Part shown: in pieces, positions 1 to 8,713 of the stretch
Position numbering within the stretch: the first letter of the stretch is position 1
Layout of the letters: the number at the start of each line of letters is the position of its first letter
Source of the DNA: Bacteroidota bacterium
GTDB lineage: Bacteria; Bacteroidota; Bacteroidia; Chitinophagales; Saprospiraceae
Length of the DNA: 33,551 bases
NCBI GenBank assembly: GCA_006226345.1
Contig: SBHD01000072.1
Span: 1-33,551 of the forward strand
Direction of reading: 5' to 3'
The notes under the pieces: generated by a model
The model's input: the letters and a program-made list of their open reading frames with translations, nothing else
Told to the model about the DNA's origin: nothing
Databases searched by the model: none
Translations under genes and position numbers: made by a program

Positions 1-179
1 CCCAACAGGTCATTCGCGCCCCGGTTCTGACTGGCTCTTTCCAATGCAGCAGGTACGACACCCGGAAGTACTACGAATGTGCCGACGCGATAGATCAACA
101 GCAGCAACAGCGTGAAAAGAATACGTTCACGGAGTTCCTTAATATTCCAGATATTCTTGATTATTGTAAACAGTTTCAT
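1..179 (-). CDS. secY: SecY preprotein translocase subunit, N-terminal fragment
   Basis: SecY is the channel of the SecYEG translocon in the inner membrane. Reading the minus strand from the ATG at 179-177 gives a protein beginning MKLFTIIKNIWNIKELRERI and continuing through a hydrophobic leucine run and YRVGTFVVLPGV. This matches the SecY cytoplasmic N-terminus and first transmembrane helix. About 59 residues are visible and the rest lies beyond the left edge of the window. It follows rplO by 15 bases on the same strand, the standard spc-operon position. It is incomplete only because of the window edge; nothing suggests a pseudogene. Confidence 0.93.
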   Translation of the reverse strand, partial: MKLFTIIKNIWNIKELRERILFTLLLLLIYRVGTFVVLPGVVPAALERASQNRGANDLL

Positions 180-194
180 TGCGTCGGCAAAATT

Positions 195-641
195 TTAGAC
201 GATTTGAACACTTCCGCCCAGCGCCTCGATGGCTGCCTTGGCTGAAGCCGAAATAGCATGAACGGTCAGATCTACCTTTGCGCTCAGTTTGCCATTACCT
301 AAAATCTTAATCTTTTCAGTCTTGCGGGCAACACCAGCATCCACCAATGCCTGCACGTCGAATGCGGATTTACCGGTCTTTTCCACCAGCTTATCCAGTT
401 GAGCCAGGTTCAGGGGGATATATTCCAGACGGTTCACATTTTTGAAACCGCGCTTGGGCAACCGGCGCTGCATGGGTGTCTGACCACCTTCAAAGTGCCG
501 CTTCAATTTCGATCCGCTGCGGGATTTGTCGCCTTTATGGCCACGCGTGGATGTGCCGCCGCGACCAGAACCCTGGCCACGACCGATACGTTTACGCGAT
601 TTGACAGAACCCTCGGCCGGACGTAGATTATTGAGTTCCAT
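195..641 (-). CDS. rplO: 50S ribosomal protein L15
   Basis: L15 is a late-assembling protein of the large ribosomal subunit. The 148-residue product starts MELNNLRPAEGSVKSRKR, followed by the Gly/Arg-rich GRGQGSGRGGTSTRGHKG segment and the FEGGQTPMQRRLPKRGF motif, all L15 hallmarks; the length is normal. An in-frame start 12 codons upstream (677) is possible, but it would overlap rpmD and add residues foreign to L15, so the ATG at 641 is preferred. It sits between rpmD and secY as in other spc operons. Confidence 0.97.
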   Translation of the reverse strand: MELNNLRPAEGSVKSRKRIGRGQGSGRGGTSTRGHKGDKSRSGSKLKRHFEGGQTPMQRRLPKRGFKNVNRLEYIPLNLAQLDKLVEKTGKSAFDVQALVDAGVARKTEKIKILGNGKLSAKVDLTVHAISASAKAAIEALGGSVQIV

Positions 642-669
642 TGTTCTTTTTTTCAGTGACGTTTGCGAA

Positions 670-849
670 TTAGGCATTGTTTACGTGCACGAGATGCTGC
701 ACCACCCGGATCATTCCCTGGAGCTGCGGAGAGTCATCGTGCTCAACAGTCTGATGCATTTTACGGAAACCAAGGGCTTCGAGGGTAGCTTTCTGCCGCT
801 TGGATCTGTCAATCGGGCTTTTCACCAGGGTGATTTTTACCTTACTCAT
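670..849 (-). CDS. rpmD: 50S ribosomal protein L30
   Basis: L30 is a small large-subunit protein. The minus-strand frame from the ATG at 849 encodes 59 residues starting MSKVKITLVKSPIDRSKRQK and including ATLEALGFRKMHQTV, the signature of bacterial L30, then stops with TAA at 672-670. It is short enough to be missed by simple ORF length cut-offs. It lies between rpsE (105-base spacer) and rplO (28-base spacer), its conserved place in spc operons. Confidence 0.96.
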   Translation of the reverse strand: MSKVKITLVKSPIDRSKRQKATLEALGFRKMHQTVEHDDSPQLQGMIRVVQHLVHVNNA

Positions 850-954
850 GATCGTTGTATTTCTGGATTTCAGGATATCCGGGTGTCGTACCGCGGTAGA
901 GTTGCTGTCAACAAGCCGGGCATACGAACACCTGTTTTCCTGGAACCTAAATTA

Positions 955-1476
955 TTATCCGTTAAACAGTTTATCCATCGAAATGCCACGCTGGCGGGCA
1001 ACTTCAGCCGGACTGCGCAGGCTGCGCAAGGCAGCAATGGTTGCTTTTACCACGTTGTGCGGATTGGGCGAACCCTGGGTTTTAGCCAACACGTCCTGCA
1101 CACCAGCCATTTCCAGCACCGCACGCATAGCACCACCGGCAATCACACCGGTACCATGGGCAGCCGGCTTGATCAGCACCTTACCGGCGCCGTACTTACC
1201 GTGTGCCTCATGCGGGATCGTACCATTGAGGATCGGCACGCGGATCAGGTTCTTTTCCGCATCTTTCACGGCTTTACCGATCGCTTCCTGCACCTCGCGC
1301 GCTTTACCCAGGCCATGGCCAATAGTACCGTTGTGGTCGCCGACAACGACGACTGCGGCAAAACTAAAGGTACGGCCACCCTTGGTTACCTTGGCAACCC
1401 GGTTGAGCGAAACGAGTTTTTCCTTCAGTTCGGATGTTTCGGCTGCTTTTACTTTATCTGCTTCTTGCTTAGCCAT
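955..1476 (-). CDS. rpsE: 30S ribosomal protein S5
   Basis: S5 contributes to decoding accuracy and mRNA unwinding on the small subunit. The 173-residue product has the double-stranded-RNA-binding-like N-terminal domain with [15 protein letters not shown] and [10 protein letters not shown], then the C-terminal S5 domain (AGAGVR-type region reading [20 protein letters not shown]). A short charged N-terminal extension precedes the core. The order rplR-rpsE-rpmD is canonical. The start ATG at 1476 is the only sensible one. Confidence 0.98.
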   Translation of the reverse strand: MAKQEADKVKAAETSELKEKLVSLNRVAKVTKGGRTFSFAAVVVVGDHNGTIGHGLGKAREVQEAIGKAVKDAEKNLIRVPILNGTIPHEAHGKYGAGKVLIKPAAHGTGVIAGGAMRAVLEMAGVQDVLAKTQGSPNPHNVVKATIAALRSLRSPAEVARQRGISMDKLFNG

Positions 1477-1527
1477 TGTTGTATTTGTGTTATGATTCCG
1501 AAGTACTGACCTCCGGCACTAATATTT

Positions 1528-1878
1528 TTAGAATTTCAGGCCGCCTTCCCGGGCGCCATCAGCCAGGGCCTTAACCCGGCCATGGTAAAGGTAACCACCA
1601 CGGTCAAAGACAACGTCCTCAATGCCGGCTGCCTTGGCCTTTTCTGCAATGCGTTGACCAACGACCTTAGCCATTTCGGTTTTGGTACCCTTGGCAACCC
1701 CATTTTCCATCGAGCTGGCTGCTGCCAGAGTGTGGCCGTTGAGGTCGTCAATGAGTTGACAATAGATAGCCTTGTTGGAGCGAAAAACACTCAGCCGCGG
1801 CTGTTCAGCCGTACCGCTGATCTTTTTTCGAATACGCATATGGATGCGTTTCCGGGCTTCTTTTTTTGTACGTTTCAT
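1528..1878 (-). CDS. rplR: 50S ribosomal protein L18
   Basis: L18 binds 5S rRNA and helps attach it to the large subunit. The 116-residue product has the basic N-terminus ([20 protein letters not shown]), the [19 protein letters not shown] strand and a C-terminal [19 protein letters not shown] typical of L18. Length is normal for the family. It is separated from rplF by 129 bases, long for this operon position, with no further gene visible in that spacer. Confidence 0.97.
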   Translation of the reverse strand: MKRTKKEARKRIHMRIRKKISGTAEQPRLSVFRSNKAIYCQLIDDLNGHTLAAASSMENGVAKGTKTEMAKVVGQRIAEKAKAAGIEDVVFDRGGYLYHGRVKALADGAREGGLKF

Positions 1879-2007
1879 TGTTTGCTATTTTCATGCCTCG
1901 ATTTCCGACCGAGACGAATAATATGCTTATCAGGTTCTAAAAGTTCTGGCAGGTACTTAACCAGCCAGGAAAATATCCGGCGCCATCGGGCTTTATCCGG
2001 AAACAAA

Positions 2008-2559
2008 TTATCCGGCGGTCTTACCAGCCTTACGACGGATCTGTTCGCCCTTGAAGATGATACCTTTGCCTTTGTACGGCTCCGGTTTCCGGAAGGAACG
2101 GATCTTGGCACAAACCTGGCCCAGCAGCTCCTTATCGATACATTCCAGGCGGACAAACGGCGGTGAACCTTTTTCCGCACCTGTGGTCACGCTGACCTCC
2201 GAGGGAACAGCAAAAATGACCGGGTGGGAGTAACCGATGCTGAACGTCACGAGGTTACCCTGGTTTTCCACACGGAAACCAACCCCTACAACTTCCATCT
2301 CTTTTGTGAAGCCGCTGCTGACGCCAACTACCATATTATTGATCAGGGCGCGGTACAAGCCGTGCAAAGAGCGGTGACGCTTCTGGTCCGTCGGGCGTGT
2401 AACGAGTACTTCCCCACCTTCAATCGACACCTTAATATCAGGGTCAACTTTACGGCTCAGGGTGCCTTTCGGGCCTTTCACCGTTACAGTGTTGTCAGAG
2501 GCTACCGACACTTCAACTTTTTCCGGCAGTGGAATCGGCATCTTACCAATCCGTGACAT
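2008..2559 (-). CDS. rplF: 50S ribosomal protein L6
   Basis: L6 lies near the factor-binding site of the large subunit. The 183-residue product shows the MSRIGKMPIPLPEKV start, the duplicated L6 fold, and the C-terminal signature EPYKGKGIIFKGEQIRRKAG in which the KGKG loop contacts 23S rRNA. Length is normal. Upstream, toward rpsH, are two perfect 14-base tandem repeats (2570-2597), listed separately. Confidence 0.97.
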   Translation of the reverse strand: MSRIGKMPIPLPEKVEVSVASDNTVTVKGPKGTLSRKVDPDIKVSIEGGEVLVTRPTDQKRHRSLHGLYRALINNMVVGVSSGFTKEMEVVGVGFRVENQGNLVTFSIGYSHPVIFAVPSEVSVTTGAEKGSPPFVRLECIDKELLGQVCAKIRSFRKPEPYKGKGIIFKGEQIRRKAGKTAG

Positions 2560-2569
2560 ATTGCAAAAA

Positions 2570-2597
2570 TTTTGAGTTTCGAGTTTTGAGTTTCGAG
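2570..2597. repeat. Two perfect 14-base tandem repeats in the rplF leader
   Basis: The unit ttttgagtttcgag (plus strand) occurs twice back to back. In the rplF mRNA (minus strand) it reads as an A/C/T-rich, almost G-free leader ending about 10 bases before the rplF start codon. Related G-poor short-period tracts precede rpsC, rpsH and rplB. Confidence 0.9.
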
Positions 2598-2629
2598 CCG
2601 GGCCGGAGCCCGCAGTTAAACAGGGCGTA

Positions 2630-3040
2630 CTAGCAAACGTAGCACAGCAGTTCGCCGCCGACGTTGTGTTCGCGTGCCTGCTTACCGGTCATCACCCCTT
2701 GCGAAGTGGACACGATCATAACGCCCAGGCCATTGATCACCCGTGGGATATCGTTGGCGCTGGAGAATTTGCGCAAGCCAGGCTTACTGACACGCACCAA
2801 CTCGCGGATAACCGGCTGTTTGGTGACAGGGTCATATTTCAGGGCGATCTTGATCAGCCCCTGTTTGTTTACCTCGTTCTTTTCGTCGAAGGTGTACTTC
2901 AGGATATAGCCCTGATCATACAGAATCTCCGTCATCCGCTTCTTCAGTTTGGAAGCCGGAATTTCAACGATGCGATGGCCCGCCATCTGTGCATTTCGGA
3001 TACGGGTCAAGAAATCTGCTATCGGATCGGTGACGTGCAT
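2630..3040 (-). CDS. rpsH: 30S ribosomal protein S8
   Basis: S8 binds the central domain of 16S rRNA and, in E. coli, is the translational repressor of the spc operon. The product has 136 residues, starting [20 protein letters not shown], with [19 protein letters not shown] and the terminal [12 protein letters not shown], equivalent to the conserved GGE-(I/L)-LC ending. It is slightly longer than the usual length of about 130. Its leader contains repeated gttgatgg-like units (about 3050-3076 on the plus strand). Confidence 0.97.
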   Translation of the reverse strand: MHVTDPIADFLTRIRNAQMAGHRIVEIPASKLKKRMTEILYDQGYILKYTFDEKNEVNKQGLIKIALKYDPVTKQPVIRELVRVSKPGLRKFSSANDIPRVINGLGVMIVSTSQGVMTGKQAREHNVGGELLCYVC

Positions 3041-3133
3041 TATACTAAAAGTTGATAATTGTTGATGGTTGATGGTACATCGTGCCGATTTTCCCGGTGA
3101 ACCCGGAGAGGGCCGGCAAAACGATTACACGTA

Positions 3134-3403
3134 TTACCAGGAGGCTTTCGTTACGCCCGGGATTTTTCCATCGAGGGCCATTTGACGGAATTTTACACGG
3201 CAGATGCCGAATTTCCGCATGTACCCTTTCGGACGTCCCGTCAGCAAACAGCGGTTGTGCAGCCGGACCGGGCTGGCGTTACGCGGGAGTTTATCCAGCG
3301 TATCATAGTCGCCTTCCTCCTTAAGTTTTTTACGGAGTTCGGCGTATTTAGCCACCAGACGGGCGCGTTTGTGTTCGCGGGCGATGATAGATTTCTTTGC
3401 CAT
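3134..3403 (-). CDS. rpsN: 30S ribosomal protein S14, zinc-free form
   Basis: S14 sits in the head of the small subunit. The 89-residue product begins [20 protein letters not shown] and has [20 protein letters not shown]. The paired CxxC motifs of zinc-binding S14 are absent, so this is the longer C-minus type. It is flanked by rplE and rpsH as expected for the spc operon. Confidence 0.97.
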   Translation of the reverse strand: MAKKSIIAREHKRARLVAKYAELRKKLKEEGDYDTLDKLPRNASPVRLHNRCLLTGRPKGYMRKFGICRVKFRQMALDGKIPGVTKASW

Positions 3404-3452
3404 ACTAGGTTTTAAAGTTTGGAATTGCGGTGCAATTCAACCGTGGTACTGT

Positions 3453-4001
3453 TTATTTTTTGAACGGCATACCCATTTCTTTGAGCAGGGCATGCGCTTC
3501 AGCGTCTGTTTGGGCACTGGTCACCACTGTGATGTCCATACCGGTGATCTTGCTAACCTTATCGATATCGATCTCCGGAAAAACGATCTGTTCCGTGATT
3601 CCCATGCTGTAGTTACCGCGACCGTCGAAGGACTTGTCATTCAGTCCGCGAAAGTCACGCACCCGGGGGAGGGTAACATTGATCAGGCGGTCGAGGAATT
3701 CGTACATGCGTGCGCCGCGCAGGGTAACCCGGGCGCCGATCGGCATGCCTTCACGCAGCTTAAAGTTGGAGACCGAGCGGGTAGCGCGGGTAGCCACGGC
3801 TTTCTGACCGGCAATCATGGTCAGTTCTGCCAGAGCGATATCCACCAGTTTTTTGTCACCGGTAGCGTCGCCTACACCCTGGTTGATGCAAACCTTCTCA
3901 ATATAGGGGACCTGCATCACGCTGGAGTAGTTGAACTGCTGCATCAGAGCAGGAACTACATCTTTTTTGTACTTGTCTTTAAGACGAATTTCGTATGCCA
4001 T
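3453..4001 (-). CDS. rplE: 50S ribosomal protein L5
   Basis: L5 binds 5S rRNA and contacts the small subunit at a bridge. The 182-residue product includes [27 protein letters not shown] and the C-terminal [20 protein letters not shown], all L5 signatures. The ATG at 4001 is chosen. A GTG one codon upstream (4004) shares one base with the rplX stop codon and could be used instead, adding a single Met. Only two bases separate it from rplX, the tightest junction in this cluster, which suggests coupled translation. Confidence 0.97.
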   Translation of the reverse strand: MAYEIRLKDKYKKDVVPALMQQFNYSSVMQVPYIEKVCINQGVGDATGDKKLVDIALAELTMIAGQKAVATRATRSVSNFKLREGMPIGARVTLRGARMYEFLDRLINVTLPRVRDFRGLNDKSFDGRGNYSMGITEQIVFPEIDIDKVSKITGMDITVVTSAQTDAEAHALLKEMGMPFKK

Positions 4002-4003
4002 CA

Positions 4004-4348
4004 CTAGATGATATTACCTGATTTTTTCGAATAGCGAACCCAGGTACCGTCGTCTTGCTGGCGGCGGCCAACGCGGGTAGGTTCACCGGATTTAGGATCG
4101 ATCAAAGCCAGATTGGACAGGTCTACTGCTGCCGGCATTTCGAAGATGCCGCCTTCCTGCTCCTGGGTGGCTTTCGTATGTTTTTTTACAATATTGACAC
4201 CATCCACAACGGCACGCATCTTGGACGGGATCACCTCGAGCACTTCACCGGTTTTGCCCTTGTCATCGCCGGCAATGACCATTACGGTATCACCTTTGCG
4301 GATCATCAGTTTGGGCGCGCGGCGCTTAGATTTTTGCTTGGTAGCCAT
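4004..4348 (-). CDS. rplX: 50S ribosomal protein L24
   Basis: L24 is an assembly-initiating large-subunit protein with a KOW fold. The start [20 protein letters not shown] at 4348 gives 114 residues; the KOW motif is [20 protein letters not shown]. The open frame extends 24 codons upstream (to 4420), but that part is non-conserved and nearly fills the rplN spacer, so the internal ATG is taken. Its TAG stop is followed immediately by the rplE start region. Confidence 0.96.
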   Translation of the reverse strand: MATKQKSKRRAPKLMIRKGDTVMVIAGDDKGKTGEVLEVIPSKMRAVVDGVNIVKKHTKATQEQEGGIFEMPAAVDLSNLALIDPKSGEPTRVGRRQQDDGTWVRYSKKSGNII

Positions 4349-4427
4349 TTTATTCTTAATAAGGTTGCGATAAGCGAACGGGCAATGGGCCGGAAGATCC
4401 GGGCATGCCGCCCTTATCAAACTTTAA

Positions 4428-4793
4428 TTAAAGGACTTCCGGAGCGAGTGAAACGATACGCATGAAGTCTTTATCACGCAGCTCACGGGCAACCGGACCG
4501 AAAATACGGGTACCCCGTGGTTCGTCGGCAGCGGTCAGCAATACCACTGCATTGTCGTCGAAGCGGATATAGGATCCATCACGGCGGCGGACTTCCTTGC
4601 GGGTCCGGACAATGACCGCTTTGGATACGGTTCCTTTTTTGATACCGCCGGGAGTAGCGTCTTTCACCGTAACGACAATGGTATCGCCGATACTGGCGTA
4701 GCGCTGACGCGTACCACCCAAAACCCGGATGCACAGCACCTCTTTAGCGCCGGAATTGTCAGCCACATTTAAACGAGATTCTTGCTGAATCAT
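4428..4793 (-). CDS. rplN: 50S ribosomal protein L14
   Basis: L14 lies at the subunit interface and is the docking site for silencing factor RsfS in many bacteria. The 121-residue product starts [20 protein letters not shown] and contains the L14 signature around [20 protein letters not shown] and DDNAVVLL. Length is exactly typical. It lies between rpsQ (90-base spacer) and rplX (79-base spacer). Confidence 0.98.
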   Translation of the reverse strand: MIQQESRLNVADNSGAKEVLCIRVLGGTRQRYASIGDTIVVTVKDATPGGIKKGTVSKAVIVRTRKEVRRRDGSYIRFDDNAVVLLTAADEPRGTRIFGPVARELRDKDFMRIVSLAPEVL

Positions 4794-4883
4794 GACTCAA
4801 TATTCGGTTGCGGTGGACGGTGAACGGTTAGCCGGGCAGGAATGCCCTTTGCCGGATCGTTTTACCATCTTACCGGTAAGTAA

Positions 4884-5141
4884 TTATTTTGCTCTTTCAA
4901 TGACCTCCACCAGGCGCCAGCGTTTGGATTTGCTGAGCGGGCGGGTCTCCATAATGCGCACTTTATCCCCGATATTACAGGTATTTTCTTCATCGTGCGC
5001 AATGAATTTTTTGCTCCGCTTTACATATTTACCGTAGAGCGGGTGTTTCAGGCGGCGCTCCACCTGTACGGCGATGGATTTTTCCATTTTATTGGAAACC
5101 ACCACGCCTATTTTTTGCTTCCGAAGATTTCTTTCTTCCAT
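4884..5141 (-). CDS. rpsQ: 30S ribosomal protein S17
   Basis: S17 is a primary 16S rRNA-binding protein. The 85-residue product starts [20 protein letters not shown] and has the OB-fold core [19 protein letters not shown], then [20 protein letters not shown], the S17 signature. Length is normal. It is 24 bases downstream of rpmC. Confidence 0.98.
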   Translation of the reverse strand: MEERNLRKQKIGVVVSNKMEKSIAVQVERRLKHPLYGKYVKRSKKFIAHDEENTCNIGDKVRIMETRPLSKSKRWRLVEVIERAK

Positions 5142-5165
5142 TATGCTTGAATGATAAAGTGCGAA

Positions 5166-5426
5166 TTAACGTTGACGGCGACGGCGTGCCCGCAGTTTGC
5201 TGCGCAGTTCGAGTTGTTCCGGCGACATCTCCGCGAGTTCCCGCTGACGGATTTCCGTCTGAAAACGGGCGATCTTGCGGCGCAGATCGCGAAGTTCCAT
5301 GGGGTTGGCCAGGCCTTTTACCGCATGGTCGAACTTCATCTGCCGGTATTCGTTTTCCAGGCTCGCGATATCGGCCAACAAATCGGCAACTTCTTTTGCC
5401 CCCAGGTCGAGATTTTCCTTTGCCAT
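5166..5426 (-). CDS. rpmC: 50S ribosomal protein L29
   Basis: L29 sits near the polypeptide exit tunnel and helps dock trigger factor and SRP. The 86-residue product has the helical hairpin core EYRQMKFDHAVKGLANPMEL followed by RDLRRKIARFQTEIRQREL. It is longer than the common length of about 65 residues because of a basic C-terminal tail ending in RARRRRQR. Position between rplP and rpsQ is canonical, which supports the call despite the tail. Confidence 0.95.
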   Translation of the reverse strand: MAKENLDLGAKEVADLLADIASLENEYRQMKFDHAVKGLANPMELRDLRRKIARFQTEIRQRELAEMSPEQLELRSKLRARRRRQR

Positions 5427-5522
5427 TTTTTATTGTTTAGTTTATAACGGTTTATGCGGGTTTACTGCTTGCAATGTGGGGTGATAAACCTTATAAACCT
5501 GAACTGTTTGGTTCGTTACAAC

Positions 5523-5942
5523 TTACCCTTCGAAATCGTGGCGGGTCACCATTTTGCAAATGATCGGTAGCTTTTGAGCGGCCTTGCGGAGTGACTCATA
5601 GGCCAGTTCCTGGCTTACCCCTTCGATCTCGAACAGGATACGGCCGGGCTGCACCTCTGCTACATAATGATCCAGCGCACCTTTACCTTTACCCATACGC
5701 ACCTCAGCAGGTTTGGAGGTAATCGGCTTATCCGGGAATATCCGGATCCACACTTTACCTTCCCGTTTCATGTTACGGGTGAGCGCTACACGTGCCGCTT
5801 CGATCTGGCGACTGGTAATACGCGAGTATTCCATGGACTTCAGGCCGAAGGATCCAAAAGAGATCGAACTGCCTTTGTAAGCCAGACCGCGGTTGCGGCC
5901 TTTCATCTGCTTCCGATATTTCGTACGTTTTGGCTGAAGCAT
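5523..5942 (-). CDS. rplP: 50S ribosomal protein L16
   Basis: L16 organises the A-site tRNA region of the large subunit. The 139-residue product starts [19 protein letters not shown] and contains [20 protein letters not shown], the L16 signature; the loop that follows ([14 protein letters not shown]) reaches the peptidyl-transferase region. Length is normal. A 142-base spacer separates it from rpsC and a 96-base spacer from rpmC. Confidence 0.98.
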   Translation of the reverse strand: MLQPKRTKYRKQMKGRNRGLAYKGSSISFGSFGLKSMEYSRITSRQIEAARVALTRNMKREGKVWIRIFPDKPITSKPAEVRMGKGKGALDHYVAEVQPGRILFEIEGVSQELAYESLRKAAQKLPIICKMVTRHDFEG

Positions 5943-6084
5943 CGTATGAATTATTTAAAATACTGTCAATCAATGTTTTATATAAAGCAACCCTTGCTTT
6001 TGGCGAAAACGGCTGCAAAGTTACGGCAGTAGACAGGATTTTCAAAGCCCTATAGCGGCTGCCGGTAAAATTTAGCGGATTAAA

Positions 6085-6918
6085 TTACCGCCGGCGGTCA
6101 CCGCCGCGATCTCCACGGTCACCACGACCGCCACCCCGGCGTCCGCCACGACCACCACGGTCGCCACGATCTCCACGGTCGCCGCGATCTCCACGGTCAC
6201 CGCGTTCGCGGGTACCGCCTTCACTGCCGGCAAACGGAGTCAGTTCGCGCTTCTGGAGTACTTCGCCTTTGAAGATCCAGACCTTGATACCGATCAGACC
6301 GGTAACGGTCAGGGCTTCCACCAGTGCGTAGTCGATATCAGCCCGGAAGGTATGGAGCGGCGTACGGCCCTCTTTATACTCTTCCGAACGTGCGATCTCC
6401 GCACCACCAAGACGGCCGCTCACCCGGACTTTGATCCCTTCCGCACCGGCGCGCATGGTGCCCTGGATAGCGCCTTTTACGGCACGGCGGAAGTTGATCC
6501 GCGCTTCGATCTGCTTGGCGATCTGCTCACCAACGATATTAGCGTCGAGTTCCGGCTTACGGATCTCATATATATTGATCTGAACGTCTTTACCCGTCAG
6601 GATCTTGATCTCTTCTTTGATCAGGTCAACTTCCTTACCACCTTTACCGATAATGATACCGGGCCGGCTGGTCTGGATAGTGACGGTAATGCGCTTCAGC
6701 GTCCGTTCGATAATGATCCGGCTGATGCCGTTCTGCATGGGTTTATTGCGGTCACGCGGATCAGCGGCAGCAGTTTTCGGGCGACGGGCACGCAGGTAGG
6801 TGCGGATCTTTTCATCTTCTACGACCTTGAGGCCATAGTCCTTATCTGCGAACCAGCTCGATTCCCAACCGCGGATGATGCCGAGGCGATTACCAATTGG
6901 ATTTGCTTTTTGACCCAT
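6085..6918 (-). CDS. rpsC: 30S ribosomal protein S3 with RGD-repeat tail
   Basis: S3 forms part of the mRNA entry channel. The 277-residue product has the conserved [20 protein letters not shown] start, the KH domain with [20 protein letters not shown], and the C-terminal S3 domain [20 protein letters not shown]. The core ends near residue 235. Residues 238-277 are a low-complexity Arg/Gly/Asp tail with seven RGD triplets, five of them consecutive. The tail is absent from E. coli S3 (233 residues) and is encoded by near-identical 9-base units. Function of the tail is unknown; disordered Arg/Gly-rich tails often bind RNA. Confidence 0.97.
   Translation of the reverse strand: MGQKANPIGNRLGIIRGWESSWFADKDYGLKVVEDEKIRTYLRARRPKTAAADPRDRNKPMQNGISRIIIERTLKRITVTIQTSRPGIIIGKGGKEVDLIKEEIKILTGKDVQINIYEIRKPELDANIVGEQIAKQIEARINFRRAVKGAIQGTMRAGAEGIKVRVSGRLGGAEIARSEEYKEGRTPLHTFRADIDYALVEALTVTGLIGIKVWIFKGEVLQKRELTPFAGSEGGTRERGDRGDRGDRGDRGDRGGRGGRRGGGRGDRGDRGGDRRR
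6088..6207 (-). repeat. In-frame 9-base minisatellite encoding Arg-Gly-Asp repeats of S3
   Basis: The plus strand shows repeated ccacggtcg/ccacgatct/ccgcgatct-type nonamers, each coding (minus strand) for one RGD or a variant (RGG, GGD). The repeats keep frame throughout and end in RRR followed by the stop codon. Unit number is likely to vary between strains by slippage. Confidence 0.85.
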
Positions 6919-6922
6919 ATCA

Positions 6923-6954
6923 ATTGAGTGATTGAATGATTGAGTGATTGAGTG
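6923..6954. repeat. Four 8-base tandem repeats in the rpsC-rplV spacer
   Basis: The plus strand reads attgagtg, attgaatg, attgagtg, attgagtg in tandem, ending four bases before the rpsC start codon. On the mRNA strand the tract (CACTCAAT units) contains no G, giving an unstructured leader directly upstream of the ATG. Confidence 0.92.
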
Positions 6955-6966
6955 ATTTACGGGGTG

Positions 6967-7332
6967 TTATGCGTTCTCTTCCAGGGCCACCCGGTTTTCA
7001 ACGACCAGGGTAACGTGGTTGCGGCGCTTGCGCACCCGGTAGGCGCGTCCCTGCGGAGCCGGCAGGAAACGGTAGATAATACCACCCGGATCCACGAAGA
7101 TCGTCTTGACATAGAGATCGAAATCATCGGCGGCACCGTCCATCTCCGATTTCTGCTCCCAGTTATTGATCGCAGACAAGAGGAGTTTTTCCAGCCAGAC
7201 AGCGGCCTCTTTATTCGTGTACCGCAGGATGCCCAGGGCCTCCACCACACTTTTACCGCGGATGATATCAGCGACAAGCCGCATCTTGCGGGGCGACATG
7301 GGACAATTGCGCAATTTTGCTACTGCTTCCAT
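6967..7332 (-). CDS. rplV: 50S ribosomal protein L22
   Basis: L22 spans the large subunit and lines the exit tunnel with its beta hairpin, where macrolide-resistance mutations arise. The 121-residue product has the signature KLRNCPMSPRKMRLVADIIR and the hairpin region APQGRAYRVRKRRNHVTLVV. Length is typical. The 124-base spacer before it (toward rpsS) carries a set of repeated ATGTGRTCA-like motifs, listed separately. Confidence 0.97.
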   Translation of the reverse strand: MEAVAKLRNCPMSPRKMRLVADIIRGKSVVEALGILRYTNKEAAVWLEKLLLSAINNWEQKSEMDGAADDFDLYVKTIFVDPGGIIYRFLPAPQGRAYRVRKRRNHVTLVVENRVALEENA

Positions 7333-7367
7333 TATGTATACTTTAATATAATGTAGTCAAGTTGGTT

Positions 7368-7449
7368 AATGTGGTCGATACGTAAATGTGGTCACTTAAC
7401 GAAACACCAGACGGCGTGCTACTGATCACATGAACAGCATTGATCACAT
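7368..7449. repeat. Four ATGTGRTCA-like motifs, two in each orientation, in the rpsS-rplV spacer
   Basis: On the plus strand aatgtggtc occurs at 7368-7376 and 7385-7393 (17-base period), and tgatcacat at 7423-7431 and 7441-7449 (18-base period). The second pair is close to the reverse complement of the first (ATGTGATCA against ATGTGGTCA). Whether this is a protein-binding array, an RNA structure or simply repeat expansion cannot be told from sequence. Confidence 0.7.
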
Positions 7450-7456
7450 TAAAAAT

Positions 7457-7720
7457 TTACCGGTTTCCGGAGTGGCCACGGAAGTTGCGGGTCGGTGCAA
7501 ATTCTCCCAGTTTATGGCCCACCATATTTTCCGTTACCAGGATCGGAACAAACGTTTTGCCATTGTGCACAGCGATCGTTTCTCCGACCATATCCGGGAC
7601 GATCATCGAGGCGCGGCTCCAGGTTTTGATGACCTGGCGTTTGTTGCTTTGCTTGGCCTTTGCCACTTTGTCCATCAGTTTGTGATGGACATAAGGACCT
7701 TTTCTTAGCGAACGCGGCAT
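7457..7720 (-). CDS. rpsS: 30S ribosomal protein S19
   Basis: S19 is in the head of the small subunit and forms a complex with S13. The 87-residue product starts [19 protein letters not shown] and contains [20 protein letters not shown] and [19 protein letters not shown], the full S19 signature. Length is typical. Gene order rplB-rpsS-rplV is canonical for the S10 operon. Confidence 0.98.
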   Translation of the reverse strand: MPRSLRKGPYVHHKLMDKVAKAKQSNKRQVIKTWSRASMIVPDMVGETIAVHNGKTFVPILVTENMVGHKLGEFAPTRNFRGHSGNR

Positions 7721-7790
7721 ATCTGCTTTTAAATTTTGCGTTTTGAGTTTGGCCGGTGCCAGAGCAGCCGGTCAGAACACATCACTGTTT

Positions 7791-8618
7791 TTATTTCGAC
7801 CGGCGGCTGATGATCAGCACATCGGAGCGTTTGTTACGACTGCGGGTTTTTTGCCCTTTGGCTTTCAGGCCTTTGCGGGTACGCGGGTGTCCACCGGATG
7901 CGCGGCCTTCACCACCACCCATCGGGTGGTCAACCGGGTTCATCACAACCGGACGTGTACGCGGACGGCGGCCTTTCCAACGGTTCCGGCCTGCCTTACC
8001 CATGATCTCCAGGTTGTGATCGGAATTACCGACCGAGCCGATGGTGGCTTTGCAGGTCAGGAGGATCCGGCGTACTTCACCGGACGGCATGCGGAGCACG
8101 GCGTAGCGCTCTTCGCGGCCCATCATCAGGGCGGCGTTGCCGGCGCTGCGGGCCAGTACACCACCAGCGCCCGGACGCATTTCCACGTTGTGTACGAAGG
8201 CGCCCAACGGCACTTCTGCCAGGTAAAGGCAGTTGCCGATTTCAGGTGCTGCACCACGACCGGAAACAATCTGCTGACCTACTTCAAGGTTTTCCGGAGC
8301 AAGGATGTAGCGTTTTTCGCCATCTGTATATTCAACCAGCGCGATATAGGCACTGCGGTACGGGTCGTACTGGATAGACTGTACGGTAGCCGTCATGCCG
8401 TCTTTTTCGCGTTTGAAGTCAATGATCCGATAGCGGCGTTTGTGCCCGCCTCCGCGGTGGCGCATTGTACGCCGGCCGTCGCTGTTACGACCGCCGGTGC
8501 TACCTATAGTAACCAGGAGCGACTTTTCCGGCTTGGCGCCTTTCGTCAGCTCTGATTTGGTAACCGCTACACGGTAGCGGGAACCTGGTGTGATCGGATT
8601 GAATTTCTTAACTGCCAT
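7791..8618 (-). CDS. rplB: 50S ribosomal protein L2
   Basis: L2 is required for subunit association and peptidyl transferase activity. The 275-residue product contains [20 protein letters not shown], the [20 protein letters not shown] region, and the C-terminal [20 protein letters not shown] motif with the conserved His next to the catalytic centre. Length is typical. Its leader on the mRNA strand is A/C-rich with few G. Confidence 0.98.
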   Translation of the reverse strand: MAVKKFNPITPGSRYRVAVTKSELTKGAKPEKSLLVTIGSTGGRNSDGRRTMRHRGGGHKRRYRIIDFKREKDGMTATVQSIQYDPYRSAYIALVEYTDGEKRYILAPENLEVGQQIVSGRGAAPEIGNCLYLAEVPLGAFVHNVEMRPGAGGVLARSAGNAALMMGREERYAVLRMPSGEVRRILLTCKATIGSVGNSDHNLEIMGKAGRNRWKGRRPRTRPVVMNPVDHPMGGGEGRASGGHPRTRKGLKAKGQKTRSRNKRSDVLIISRRSK

Positions 8619-8713
8619 GTTGTTAAGTTTTGGGTTTCGGGCTTTGGGTTTTGAGTGTGCCTGCCAGGAGGCGGGGCTCAGAACCCGGGGCGCGAAACTC
8701 TAAACTGATCTTT

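Noticed and set aside
526-1509. A 327-codon plus-strand open frame opposite rplO, rpmD and rpsE
   Set aside because: It is antisense to three clearly conserved ribosomal genes and shows no family features; codon bias of the real genes keeps the opposite frame open.
6088-6207. Considered as a CRISPR-like or satellite array
   Set aside because: The units are 9 bases, contiguous and in frame with rpsC, so it is a coding minisatellite.
7743-8555. A 270-codon plus-strand open frame opposite rplB
   Set aside because: Fully antisense to L2, with no recognisable domain or signal; a shadow frame.
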